From contig NZ_JANUGP010000007.1 of assembly GCF_024753135.1 (NCBI RefSeq), forward strand, positions 124,001 to 188,000: a DNA stretch of 64,000 bases, written 5' to 3'. Of this stretch, positions 1 to 7,792 are shown piece by piece (the first letter of the stretch is position 1; each line of letters starts with the position of its first letter). Made by a program: the position numbers and the translations under genes. A model generated the notes under the pieces. It had not been told where the DNA came from and did no database searches. It was given only the letters and a program-made list of their open reading frames with translations. Source of the DNA: Streptomyces pyxinicus. GTDB lineage: Bacteria; Actinomycetota; Actinomycetes; Streptomycetales; Streptomycetaceae.

Positions 1-822
1 CGGGACGCTGACCAGGCGGCGGGTGGTCAGTTCCTCGGTCACCGCGAGCTCGCTGAGGACGGAGGGGCCGGCGCCGCTGACGGCGGAGGCCTTCACGGCC
101 GTCGTGGAGGAGAGTTCGATCAGGGGGCGGGCCAGGCCACCGAGCGCCGCGTCCAGGACCTGGCGGGTGCCGGAGCCGCGTTCCCGCAGGATCAGCGGGG
201 TCGCCGCCAACTCCTCGGCCGTGAGGGGCCGCCGGCGGCGGGCCCAGGGGTGGCCGGGCGCGGCGACGACGATCAGCCGGTCATGGGCGATCACCGCGGA
301 GTCGAGGCCGGCCGGCACCGACAGGCCCTCCACGAAGCCGAGGTCGGCCTCGCCGCCCAGCAGGAGTTCGGCGACCCGCGCCGAGTTCCCGGCGAGCAGC
401 GAGACGGCCGTGTCGGGCCGCTCGGCGTGCAGGGCGAGGAGCCAGCCGGGCAGCAGGTACTCGGCGATGGTCATGCTGGCCGCGACCCGCAGCCGGGAGT
501 CGCGCCGGTCCCGCAGTGCCCGCGCCCCCGCGTCGAAGGCCGCCGCGGCCTCCACCACCCGGCGGGCCCAGTCCGTCACCAGGGCGCCCGCGTCGGTGAG
601 CCGGGAGCCGCGCGGCGAGCGGTCCACCAGGGCCACGCCCAACTGCCGCTCCATGGACCGGATGCGGCTGCTGGCGGCCGGCTGGGTGATCCCCATCTCC
701 CGCGCCGCCGCCCCCAGACTGCCCAGCCGGGCCACCGCGAGCAGCAGCTCCAGCGCGGCCAGATCGGGCACCCGGTGCGCCAGCGGACCCGTGCGCTCCC
801 GCACCCCCTCCGTCTCACTCAT
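1..822 (-). CDS. LysR-family transcriptional regulator (C-terminus cut by window edge)
   Basis: Transcription factor of the LysR type. The ATG lies at 822-820 and the frame is open to base 1, so 274 residues are visible and the last few tens are missing (the family is about 300 residues). Translation shows an N-terminal winged HTH with the typical stretch GITQPAASSRIRSMERQLG at about residues 45-63, followed by a substrate-binding domain containing LRVAASMTIAEYLLPGWL and LILRERGSGTR. It is divergent from the TDT transporter at 893, the usual arrangement of a LysR regulator with its target. A perfect 6-bp-arm palindrome overlaps its start codon. The effector is unknown; anions exported by TDT proteins are reasonable candidates, by inference only. 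Confidence 0.93.
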   Translation of the reverse strand, partial: MSETEGVRERTGPLAHRVPDLAALELLLAVARLGSLGAAAREMGITQPAASSRIRSMERQLGVALVDRSPRGSRLTDAGALVTDWARRVVEAAAAFDAGARALRDRRDSRLRVAASMTIAEYLLPGWLLALHAERPDTAVSLLAGNSARVAELLLGGEADLGFVEGLSVPAGLDSAVIAHDRLIVVAAPGHPWARRRRPLTAEELAATPLILRERGSGTRQVLDAALGGLARPLIELSSTTAVKASAVSGAGPSVLSELAVTEELTTRRLVSVP

Positions 823-836
823 AAGACCAGCTTATG
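820..836. promoter_or_regulatory. Perfect inverted repeat between lysR and TDT exporter, candidate LysR operator
   Basis: CATAAG-ACCAG-CTTATG has 6-bp arms and a 5-bp spacer. It contains the T-N11-A pattern common in LysR boxes and overlaps the lysR start codon, so binding could repress lysR while acting 57 bp upstream of the divergent transporter gene. Confidence 0.6.
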
Positions 837-892
837 TCCCCATAGAGAAGGGCTCCCTGGTCGGGGGCCGGAGACGGGGAGACGGTGGGGGC

Positions 893-2059
893 ATGGTCAC
901 CGCAGCCCAGCCCCTGTCCGACGCCCCCGCCCCCGCCGTGGCCCGGGTCCGCCACCTCGGGCCCAACTGGTACGCCTCCGTCATGGGCACCGCGATCCTC
1001 GGCTCGGCCGGCGCAGCGCTGCCCGGGCCACCCATCGTGCCGCGCGGCGTCCTCGCAGGGCTCTGGGCGCTGTCGCTGCTCCTGCTCGCCGTCCTCCTGG
1101 TGGCCCGGTCCCTGCACTGGTCCCGGCACGCCGACCAGGCCCGCGCCCACCTCCTCGACCCGGCCATGGCGCCCTTCTACGGCTGTCTGGCCATGGCCCT
1201 GCTCGCGGTGGGCGGCGGCGCCCTGACCGCCGGGCGGCCTCTGCTCGGCACGGACACCGCGGTCGCGCTGGACGCCGTGCTGTTCACCGCCGGTACCGCC
1301 GTCGGACTGGCGGCGGCCGTCGCGGTGCCGTACCTGATGGCCGTACGGCACCGAGCCGACGCCGCCCAGGCCTCCCCGGTGTGGCTGCTGCCGCTGGTCG
1401 CGCCGATGGTGTCGGCCGCGCTCGGCCCGCTGCTCGTTCCGCACCTGCCGCCGGGCCAGCCCCGCGAGACCCTGCTGCTGGGCTGTCTCGCGCTGTTCGG
1501 GCTGAGCCTGTTCGCCGTCCTGCTGACGCTGCCGCTGGTCTTCGCCCGGCTGATCACCTCGGGCCCGCTGCCGCTCGCGCTGACGCCGACCCTGTTCCTG
1601 GTGCTGGGCCCGCTCGGGCAGTCCACCACCGCCGTCGGCCTGATCGCGGACGCCGCGCCCGGCGTGGTGCCGGCCCCCTACGACCGGGGTCTCGCGGTGT
1701 TCGCCGTGCTGTACGGGGTGCCGGTCATGGGGTTCGCGCTGCTGTGGCTGGCGCTGGCGACCGCGCACGTGGTGCGGGCCCGGCGCCGGGGCATGGGGTT
1801 CGCGATGACCTGGTGGGCGTTCACCTTCCCAGTTGGCACCTGCGTCACCGGCGCCGCCGCCCTCGCCCGGCACACCGGACTCGCCCTGTACGACGCCCTC
1901 GCCTGGACGCTGTACGCCCTGCTCGTCGCGGCCTGGCTCGCGGCGGCGGGCGGCACGGTACGCGGGCTGCTCAGCGGCGAGCTGCTCGCAGCGCCCCGGC
2001 CAGCACCCGGGGCGCCTCGGCCAGCGACGGGCCGTACCAGGTCAGATGCCGTCCGCTGA
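893..2059 (+). CDS. TDT/SLAC1-family transporter (tellurite-resistance/dicarboxylate type)
   Basis: Integral membrane exporter or channel of the tellurite-resistance/dicarboxylate transporter family, 388 residues with about ten hydrophobic segments. The start MVTAAQPL was chosen because the hydrophilic lead-in HLGPNWYASVMGTAILGSA (about residues 21-39) is the family N-terminus; upstream codons in this frame are antisense to lysR. Members move small anions such as sulfite, malate or nitrate, and the substrate here cannot be read from sequence. The last roughly 30 residues (AAPRPAPGAPRPATGR...) are low-complexity and lie antisense to the end of the next gene, so this tail may be non-functional. 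Probably controlled by the divergent LysR protein. Confidence 0.9.
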   Translation: MVTAAQPLSDAPAPAVARVRHLGPNWYASVMGTAILGSAGAALPGPPIVPRGVLAGLWALSLLLLAVLLVARSLHWSRHADQARAHLLDPAMAPFYGCLAMALLAVGGGALTAGRPLLGTDTAVALDAVLFTAGTAVGLAAAVAVPYLMAVRHRADAAQASPVWLLPLVAPMVSAALGPLLVPHLPPGQPRETLLLGCLALFGLSLFAVLLTLPLVFARLITSGPLPLALTPTLFLVLGPLGQSTTAVGLIADAAPGVVPAPYDRGLAVFAVLYGVPVMGFALLWLALATAHVVRARRRGMGFAMTWWAFTFPVGTCVTGAAALARHTGLALYDALAWTLYALLVAAWLAAAGGTVRGLLSGELLAAPRPAPGAPRPATGRTRSDAVR

Positions 2060-2690
2060 CCAGCGCGCAGGGCAGCCCCGGGAAGGCCTCGGGACCGTCG
2101 TCGGCGGTGAAGCGGTAGGGCTCGTCGGGCAGGACCACCAGGTCGGGCCCGGCCGCCCGCAGGTCCGCCAGGGGGACGCGCGGATAACGCTCGGCGTGCC
2201 CCGCGTACAGGTGGCCGACGCCCAGGCGGGCGAGCAGGTCACCGGCGAAGGTGTCCCGGCCGAGCACCATCCAGGGCCGGCGCCAGACCGGCACGACCGC
2301 CGTCGCCCGCCCCGCCGGTGCCGGGGGCGCCGCCCAGGCCTCGGCGGCCTCGTCCAGCCAGCGCGGACGCCCGGCCGCCCCGCACACGGTCAGCACCCGC
2401 GCCAGCTCGGCCAGCGCGTCCGGCAGCGTCCGCACCTCGGTGACCAGCACCTCCAGGCCGGCCGCGCGCAGGGCGTCGAAGTCGGGGACGCGGTTCTCCT
2501 CCTCGTTGGCGATGACCAGGTCGGGGCCGAGCGCGACGATCCGCTCGACGTCCGGGTTCTTGGTCCCGCCGATCCGGACGACGTCCAGCCCCACCGGATG
2601 GCTGCACCAGTCGGTGGCCCCGACGAGCACCCCGGGCAGGGTCACGGCGACGGCCTCGGTGAGCGAGGGCACGAGGGAGACGACCCGCAC
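1971..2690 (-). CDS. Solitary helical-backbone metal receptor (BtuF-like periplasmic-binding fold)
   Basis: Protein of the TroA/BtuF fold, 239 residues, beginning MRVVSLVPSLTEAVAVTLPG with the hallmark SLxPSxTE motif, then GATDWCSHP, VERIVALGPDLVIANEEEN and a second lobe with LLARLGVG and DLVVLPDEPYRF. The GTG at 2690 lies 6 bp after the stop of the XRE gene; a longer reading would extend antisense-like sequence into that gene. There is no signal peptide or lipobox and no permease or ATPase nearby, so this is not an ordinary ABC binding lipoprotein. Relatives are often called cobalamin-binding proteins; the ligand here is uncertain. Co-transcribed behind the XRE-cupin regulator, and its 3' end overlaps the TDT gene by 89 bp tail to tail. 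Confidence 0.85.
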   Translation of the reverse strand: MRVVSLVPSLTEAVAVTLPGVLVGATDWCSHPVGLDVVRIGGTKNPDVERIVALGPDLVIANEEENRVPDFDALRAAGLEVLVTEVRTLPDALAELARVLTVCGAAGRPRWLDEAAEAWAAPPAPAGRATAVVPVWRRPWMVLGRDTFAGDLLARLGVGHLYAGHAERYPRVPLADLRAAGPDLVVLPDEPYRFTADDGPEAFPGLPCALVSGRHLTWYGPSLAEAPRVLAGALRAARR

Positions 2691-2695
2691 CGGCC

Positions 2696-3268
2696 TCAGC
2701 GGGCCCGGTCCTGCACGGCCTCGATGTGCTCCGCGACCGCCACCACGATCACCCGGGTGTCCGGGACCGTCGCCCGCCACCGGTGCCGCACCCCACCGGT
2801 GAGATACAGCGTGTCCCCCCGCCCGAGCCGGTACGCGCGCCCCTCCGCCTCGATCTCCACCGCGCCGTCGGCGACGTACATCAGCTCGTCGTTGCGGTGC
2901 TGGAACTCGCGCCCGGCGTCGTGGTCGCCGGTGAACTCGGAGGCGTGCAGCTGGTGGTGCCCGCGCACCAGCGCCCGGGTGCGGGGGTCGAAGTCGCCCT
3001 CGGTGACCTGCTCGGCACGCACGACGTCCACGCTGGCGGCCGGGTCGGCGGCGGCGAGGAGTTCGACGGCCGTGGTGCGCAGCGCGTCGGCCAGCTTCTC
3101 CAGGGAGCCGCGGCTGGGGCGCGCCTTGTCGTTCTCGACCTGGCTGAGGAAGGGCACCGAAAGGCCCGTGCGCTCGGCCACGACCGCGAGGGTCAGCTCC
3201 AGGGCGCGGCGGCGGCGCCGGACGGCCGCGCCGACCCGCACGGGCTGCTGTTCTTTGTGGTCGCCCAT
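2696..3268 (-). CDS. XRE-family regulator with C-terminal cupin sensor
   Basis: DNA-binding regulator of 190 residues: an HTH_3 domain at about residues 11-65 (LTLAVVAERTGLSVPFLSQV then RGSLEKLADAL) joined to a cupin_2 domain at about 105-180 (FQHRNDELMYVADGAVEIEA, YRLGRGDTLYLTGGVRHRW). XRE-cupin proteins usually sense a small metabolite through the cupin barrel and control a neighbouring transport or catabolic gene. Here the only co-directional neighbour is the BtuF-like gene 5 bp downstream, so the two probably form an operon. The promoter must lie in the 300-bp gene-free stretch upstream. Confidence 0.92.
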   Translation of the reverse strand: MGDHKEQQPVRVGAAVRRRRRALELTLAVVAERTGLSVPFLSQVENDKARPSRGSLEKLADALRTTAVELLAAADPAASVDVVRAEQVTEGDFDPRTRALVRGHHQLHASEFTGDHDAGREFQHRNDELMYVADGAVEIEAEGRAYRLGRGDTLYLTGGVRHRWRATVPDTRVIVVAVAEHIEAVQDRAR

Positions 3269-3574
3269 CGCTCCGGCTCCCTCCCTCGCTCGTCGTGCGG
3301 CTGTCCGGGTGCCCCCTTGCGGGGTTCCCTCTTCTGATGACTTCTCTGCACCCTACGCATGTTCGGCAAACCGTTTCACGTGCCTGTCACATCCCTGACA
3401 TGCCCACGGGCCCCCACCCTCACTGTTCACGCCAGTCCCCCGGGGTGCGCGGCCGTCCCGGACCCGGTCCCCCGTGGGTGTGAATCCGCCGACCAGCCGG
3501 GCCCGGAGCGCCGGTCAGGGCCAACGGTCCTCACGCGCCGTGATTGGCCGAATCGCTGGGGCGACGAAAGCGGC
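3269..3574. other. Gene-free stretch upstream of the XRE-cupin gene
   Basis: About 300 bases with no credible ORF, lower GC than the flanks near 3330-3420. It should carry the minus-strand promoter of the XRE-cupin/BtuF-like pair. No clear -35/-10 pair, riboswitch or repeat was recognised. It ends at the opuABC terminator. Confidence 0.6.
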
Positions 3575-3623
3575 GAGGGGCGGGCGGCACCGTACCTCCG
3601 TCGTACGGTGCCGCCCGCCCCTC
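3575..3623 (-). terminator. Strong hairpin terminator of the betaine transporter operon
   Basis: A perfect 21-bp stem (3575-3595 with 3603-3623) around the 7-nt loop ctccgtc lies 24 bp beyond the opuABC stop on its strand. No U-tract follows, as is normal for Streptomyces. Confidence 0.8.
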
Positions 3624-3646
3624 GGGCGGCGGCCGGGCCGGTCAGG

Positions 3647-5470
3647 TCACCCGGCCGCCTGGCTCATGGCCTTGTCCTTGCCGACCGGGGCCCACTTGTC
3701 GACCAGTCCCGGGTGCTTCCGCAGCCAGGCGCGCACGGCGTCCTGCTCCTTGCCCTTGCCGGCCTGCTGGATGCGGGCCTCCAGGCCGGTGAGCTGCTTC
3801 TCGGTCATGGAGAAGTCCTTCAGCCAGCGTCCGACCTGCGGGTTGTCCCCGGCGAAACCCTTACGGGAGAGGGTGTGCACCCCGTCGCCCTTGCCCCAGG
3901 CGCCCTTGGGGTCGGTCAGCTTCCGCAGGTCGTATGTGCTGTAGGCCCAGTGCGGGGACCACAGGGTGACGACGACCGGCTGCTTTCGCGCGTAGGCGCG
4001 CTTCAGCTCGGCGAGCATGGCCGGGGTCGAGCCGTCCACGACCTCGAAGGTGCCGTCGAGGCCGTACGCCTTGAGGACCTTGCTCTTGAGCAGGCCCATC
4101 TCGCCCGCGCTGGGCTCGATGCCGACGATCTTCCCGCCGAACTCGGAGGCGTGCGCCTTCAGGTCGGCCAGGGAGTTCACGCCCTTCACGTAGGACGGCA
4201 CCGACAGCTCAAGGGACGTGGGGCCGTACCACTTGCCGAGGTCGTCGAGCTGCTTGCCGTACTTCGCCCAGTACTCGGCGTGCGTGGTGGGCAGCCAGGA
4301 GTCGGTCTCGAAGTCGATCTGGCCGGTGGCGAGCCCGGTGTAGAGGGGCCCGGCGGCGTACTGGGCGGTGCTGACCTCGAAGCCGCGCTCCTCCAGGATC
4401 TCCTTCCAGAGGAAGGTGGAGGCGATGCCCTCGTCCCAGGGGATGTAGCCGATCTTGATCTCCTTGCCCTTGCCGACGTTCGTGCCGGAGGCCTCGGAGG
4501 CGCCGCCTGAAGTGCCGGAGCCGCCGAAGACACCGAGTCCGCCCGCGACGAGGGCGAGGACCACCACACCGGCCACCGCGATCACCGGGCGCGGCCGGTA
4601 CGACCAGACACGCTTCGGCGCCTTGGCGGCGGCCCTGCGGCCCAGCGGGGAGAGCTGGGTGCCGAGGGCGCCGGTGACGCGGTCCAGGTAGATGGCGAGG
4701 ACGACGATGCCGACGCCCGCCTCGAAGCCGTAGCCGATGTCGAGCTGGCCGATGGCCTCGTTGACGGCGCCGCCGAGACCGCCGGTGCCGACCATGCCGG
4801 CGATGACGACCATCGACAGGCCCAGCATGATCACCTGGTTGACGCCGGCCATGATGGTCGGCAGCGCGAGCGGCAGCTGCACCCGCCAGAGGATGTCGCG
4901 CGGGGTGGTGCCGAAGGCCTCCGCGGCCTCGACGAGGTCGGCGTCGACCTGCCGGATGCCCAGCTCGGTCATGCGGACGCCGGGTGCCAGCGCGAAGATC
5001 AGGGTGGCGACCACGCCGGCCGCGGTGCCGAGCCCGAAGAAGAGCATGGCCGGGATCAGCAGGACCATCGACGGCATGGTCTGGAGCAGGTCCAGGACGG
5101 GCCGTACGGCGGCGCTGACCGCCCGGGAGCGGGCCGCCCAGATGCCCAGCGGGAGGGAGATCACCAGCGCGATCACGGTGGCGACCAGCACCAGCGCGAG
5201 CGTGGACATGGCCCGGTCCCACAGGGCGAGGGAGTCGACCAGGGCGAATCCGGCGAAGGCGAGGACACCGGCGGCCAGGCCGCGCAGCCACCAGGCGAGG
5301 ACGGCGAGGATGCCGGCCATCAGCAGCGGCTGCGGGGCGGCGAGCACGGTGTCGATGCCGTCGTACATGCCCTCCATGACGGCCTTGACCGCGTCGAAGA
5401 GCCAGGAGAGGTGGTCGACCAGCCAGTTCACACCGGAGTCGACCCAGTCGCCGAGCGGAATCCTAGGCAC
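3647..5470 (-). CDS. opuABC: Glycine betaine/proline ABC transporter, permease fused to substrate-binding domain
   Basis: Fused osmoprotectant importer subunit of 607 residues, of the Lactococcus OpuABC/BusAB type. The N-terminal half is a ProW-like permease with about six membrane segments and the coupling loop EAAEAFGTTPRDILWRVQLP near residues 183-202. A linker membrane segment (PVIAVAGVVVLALVAGGLGV, about 298-317) anchors the C-terminal OpuAC domain, which begins IKIGYIPWDEGIASTFLW and contains DSWLPTTHAEYW and TLWSPHWAYSTYDL; the Trp and Tyr residues would form the aromatic box for the trimethylammonium group. The start is GTG at 5470, overlapping the ATPase stop by 8 bp, so translation is coupled. 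The gene name follows the architecture and not a proven ligand. Confidence 0.93.
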   Translation of the reverse strand: MPRIPLGDWVDSGVNWLVDHLSWLFDAVKAVMEGMYDGIDTVLAAPQPLLMAGILAVLAWWLRGLAAGVLAFAGFALVDSLALWDRAMSTLALVLVATVIALVISLPLGIWAARSRAVSAAVRPVLDLLQTMPSMVLLIPAMLFFGLGTAAGVVATLIFALAPGVRMTELGIRQVDADLVEAAEAFGTTPRDILWRVQLPLALPTIMAGVNQVIMLGLSMVVIAGMVGTGGLGGAVNEAIGQLDIGYGFEAGVGIVVLAIYLDRVTGALGTQLSPLGRRAAAKAPKRVWSYRPRPVIAVAGVVVLALVAGGLGVFGGSGTSGGASEASGTNVGKGKEIKIGYIPWDEGIASTFLWKEILEERGFEVSTAQYAAGPLYTGLATGQIDFETDSWLPTTHAEYWAKYGKQLDDLGKWYGPTSLELSVPSYVKGVNSLADLKAHASEFGGKIVGIEPSAGEMGLLKSKVLKAYGLDGTFEVVDGSTPAMLAELKRAYARKQPVVVTLWSPHWAYSTYDLRKLTDPKGAWGKGDGVHTLSRKGFAGDNPQVGRWLKDFSMTEKQLTGLEARIQQAGKGKEQDAVRAWLRKHPGLVDKWAPVGKDKAMSQAAG

Positions 5471-6536
5471 GGCCGATCACCTTCTTCGCGCCGCCGCACG
5501 CCGTCGGCGCGCTCTGTTCGTCCCCGAGGAAGCCGACCAGGCGCTGCCGGGGTACGACGCCGACGAGCGCCCGGCCTCGGTCCAGGACGGCGACCGGGTG
5601 GCTGAGCCGGGCGCTGATCGCGCACAGCTCGGTGAAGGGCGTGTCCGGCGTCGCGGTCTCGCAGCCGCAGTCCGCCTCGTCGCCGCGCGGGGCGGTGTCC
5701 ATGACGGCGCCCGCGGTCAGTACCCGGGAGCGGTCGACGTCCTGGATGAAGGAGGCCACGTAGTCGCTCTCGGGGCGCAGCAGGATGTCCTCGGCGGTGC
5801 CGGTCTGCACGATGCGGCCGTCCCGCATGACGGCGACGCGGTCGCCGAGCCGCATCGCCTCGTTGAGGTCGTGGGTGATGAAGACGATGGTCTTCTTCAG
5901 GGTCTTCTGGAGTTCCAGCAGCTGGTCCTGCATGTCCCGGCGGATCAGCGGGTCCAGGGCGCTGAAGGACTCGTCCATCAGCAGCACGTCGGCGTCGGTG
6001 GCCAGGGCGCGGGCCAGGCCCACCCGCTGCTGCATGCCGCCGGACAGCTCGTCGGGCCAGGACTTCTCCCAGCCGGCCAGGCCGCACAGAGCGAGCGCCT
6101 CGTCGGCGCGGCGTTCGCGCTCGGCGCGGGGCACGCCCTGCACTTCCAGGCCGTAGGCGGCGTTGTCGCGGACGCTGCGGTGCGGGAAGAGCGCGAAGTG
6201 CTGGAAGACCATGCTGATCTTCGTCGAGCGCAGTTCGCGCAGGGCGCGGTCGGTGAGCGCGCTCAGCTCCCGGCCGTCGTAGCGGACGCTGCCGGCGGTG
6301 GGCGCCAGCAGGCCGTTGAGCATGCGCAGCAGGGTGGACTTGCCGGAGCCGGACAGGCCCATGACGACGAAGATCTCACCCGCCTCGACCCGGAAGGAGG
6401 CGTCGATCACGGCGGCGGTGGTGCCGTCGGCGCGCAGTTCCTCCCGGTCGGCGCCCTCGCGCAGCCGTGACACCGCCTGGTCGGGTCGTCGGCCGAACAC
6501 CTTGAACAGGTGTTCCGCCTCAAGTCTCGCTCGCAC
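5463..6536 (-). CDS. opuAA: Glycine betaine/proline ABC transporter ATP-binding subunit
   Basis: ATPase of the osmoprotectant importer, 357 residues. Visible motifs are Walker A GLSGSGKST (about 67-75), the Q-loop FQHFALFPHRSV, signature LSGGMQQRVGLARAL, Walker B DVLLMDESFSALDP and the switch His in FITHDLNEAM. A shorter C-terminal CBS-like region follows (TPFTELCAISARLSHPVAVL), which in OpuA/ProV proteins senses ionic strength. The start GTG at 6536 is preceded by GAGAGG on the coding strand and matches the family N-terminus EAEHLFKVFGRRP; codons further upstream encode a serine/leucine repeat that is not part of the protein. First gene of the two-gene operon. Confidence 0.94.
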   Translation of the reverse strand: MRARLEAEHLFKVFGRRPDQAVSRLREGADREELRADGTTAAVIDASFRVEAGEIFVVMGLSGSGKSTLLRMLNGLLAPTAGSVRYDGRELSALTDRALRELRSTKISMVFQHFALFPHRSVRDNAAYGLEVQGVPRAERERRADEALALCGLAGWEKSWPDELSGGMQQRVGLARALATDADVLLMDESFSALDPLIRRDMQDQLLELQKTLKKTIVFITHDLNEAMRLGDRVAVMRDGRIVQTGTAEDILLRPESDYVASFIQDVDRSRVLTAGAVMDTAPRGDEADCGCETATPDTPFTELCAISARLSHPVAVLDRGRALVGVVPRQRLVGFLGDEQSAPTACGGAKKVIGRA

Positions 6537-6553
6537 GCGGACCTCTCGTCTCG

Positions 6554-6577
6554 GGGACAGGGACAGGGACAGGGAGA
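6554..6577. repeat. Hexanucleotide repeat in the opuAA leader
   Basis: Three copies of GGGACA followed by GGGAGA (24 bp in total) sit 18 bp upstream of the opuAA start codon. In the transcript this reads as repeated UGUCCC ending just before the ribosome binding site. Confidence 0.7.
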
Positions 6578-6760
6578 CGGAGAGCCGCCAACGGTCGGAC
6601 CAACCAACAGTTGAAAGAGCAAACAGCCTCGTACCGTGGCCGCGCCTCCCCAGGTCAAGGCGAGGCAAACTCAAAGGTGGCGGGGCTCACGGCGATGCGC
6701 GTCACGCAACCCGTTCCGGAGCGGGCGGCGGCTGTCGGCAGGGTGCGGCATGATGCCAGC

Positions 6761-7681
6761 GTGACCGGACGACTCATGCTCCTCGACACCGCCTCGCTGT
6801 ACTTCCGCGCCTACTTCGGCGTACCGGACTCCGTGAAGGCACCGGACGGCACGCCGGTGAACGCCGTGCGCGGACTGCTGGACTTCATCGACCGGCTGGT
6901 CAGGGACCACCGCCCGGACCGGCTGGTGGCCTGCATGGACGCCGACTGGCGCCCCCAGTGGCGGGTCGACCTCATCCCCACCTACAAGGCGCACCGGGTC
7001 GCCGCCGAGCACGCGGGCGCACCGGACGAGGAGGAGGTGCCGGACACGCTCTCCCCGCAGGTGCCGGTGATCGAGGACGTGCTGGACGCGCTCGGGATCG
7101 CGCGCGTGGGCGTCGCCGGGTACGAGGCGGACGACGTGATCGGCACCTTCACCGGACGCGCGAGGGGCCCGGTCGACATCGTCACCGGCGACCGCGACCT
7201 CTACCAGCTGGTGGACGACGCGCGCGGGGTCCGGGTGCTGTACCCGCTCAAGGGCGTCGGCACGCTCCAGCTGACCGACGAGGCGGTGCTGCGCGGGAAG
7301 TATGGGGTCGACGGGCGCGGGTACGCGGATCTGGCGCTGCTGCGCGGCGACCCGAGCGACGGCCTGCCGGGCGTGGCCGGCATCGGCGAGAAGACCGCGG
7401 CCAAGCTGCTGGCCGAGTTCGGGGACCTCGCCGGGATCATGGCGGCCGCGGCGGACCCGGCGGCGAAGCTGACGCCGTCGCAGCGCAGGCGGCTCACCGA
7501 GGCCCGGCCGTACCTGGCGGTCGCGCCGAAGGTGGTGCGGGTGGCCGAGGACGTACCGCTGCCGGACGTCGACACCGCCCTGCCGCGCGCCCCGCACGAT
7601 CCGGCGGCACTGGAGGACCTGGCCGAACGCTGGGGGCTCGGCGGCTCCCTGCAACGACTGCTCGGGACGCTGTCATCATGA
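6761..7681 (+). CDS. Stand-alone 5'-3' exonuclease (PolA N-terminal domain type)
   Basis: Flap/5'-3' exonuclease of 306 residues, equivalent to the nuclease domain of DNA polymerase I without the polymerase. Metal-binding motifs are seen in order: LMLLDTASLYFRAYF at the start, LVACMDADWRPQWR, GYEADDVIGTFT, VTGDRDLYQLV, then the helix-3-turn-helix GDPSDGLPGVAGIGEKTA that grips DNA. Such proteins remove RNA primers or flaps in replication and repair. GTG 6761 gives the family N-terminus (MTGRLMLLDTAS); a longer frame from 6611 has no support. The gene is monocistronic, divergent from opuA, and a homologue sits beside the helY/tat block in mycobacteria. Confidence 0.92.
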   Translation: MTGRLMLLDTASLYFRAYFGVPDSVKAPDGTPVNAVRGLLDFIDRLVRDHRPDRLVACMDADWRPQWRVDLIPTYKAHRVAAEHAGAPDEEEVPDTLSPQVPVIEDVLDALGIARVGVAGYEADDVIGTFTGRARGPVDIVTGDRDLYQLVDDARGVRVLYPLKGVGTLQLTDEAVLRGKYGVDGRGYADLALLRGDPSDGLPGVAGIGEKTAAKLLAEFGDLAGIMAAAADPAAKLTPSQRRRLTEARPYLAVAPKVVRVAEDVPLPDVDTALPRAPHDPAALEDLAERWGLGGSLQRLLGTLSS

Positions 7682-7752
7682 CTTTGGCCGGAACTTTACG
7701 ACAAAGGGCTCACTTCGAGCCCCGGCAAAGGGCACCACACCGGGGCGGGATG

Positions 7753-7771
7753 CTAACTTAGGCAAGCCTAA
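7753..7771 (+). promoter_or_regulatory. Iron box (DmdR1/IdeR-type operator) before the siderophore-interacting protein gene
   Basis: CTAACTTAGGCAAGCCTAA contains the perfect palindrome TTAGGC-AA-GCCTAA (7758-7771) and matches about 13 of 19 positions of the actinobacterial iron-box consensus TTAGGTTAGGCTCACCTAA. It ends 10 bp before the ribosome binding site aggagg (7782-7787), a position where bound repressor would block transcription when iron is plentiful. Confidence 0.85.
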
Positions 7772-7792
7772 CCACATTCACAGGAGGCCGTG

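Noticed and set aside
6611..6760. Earlier start for the 5'-3' exonuclease
   Set aside because: The extra 50 residues have no resemblance to the family and cover the opuA promoter. GTG 6761 gives the conserved N-terminus.
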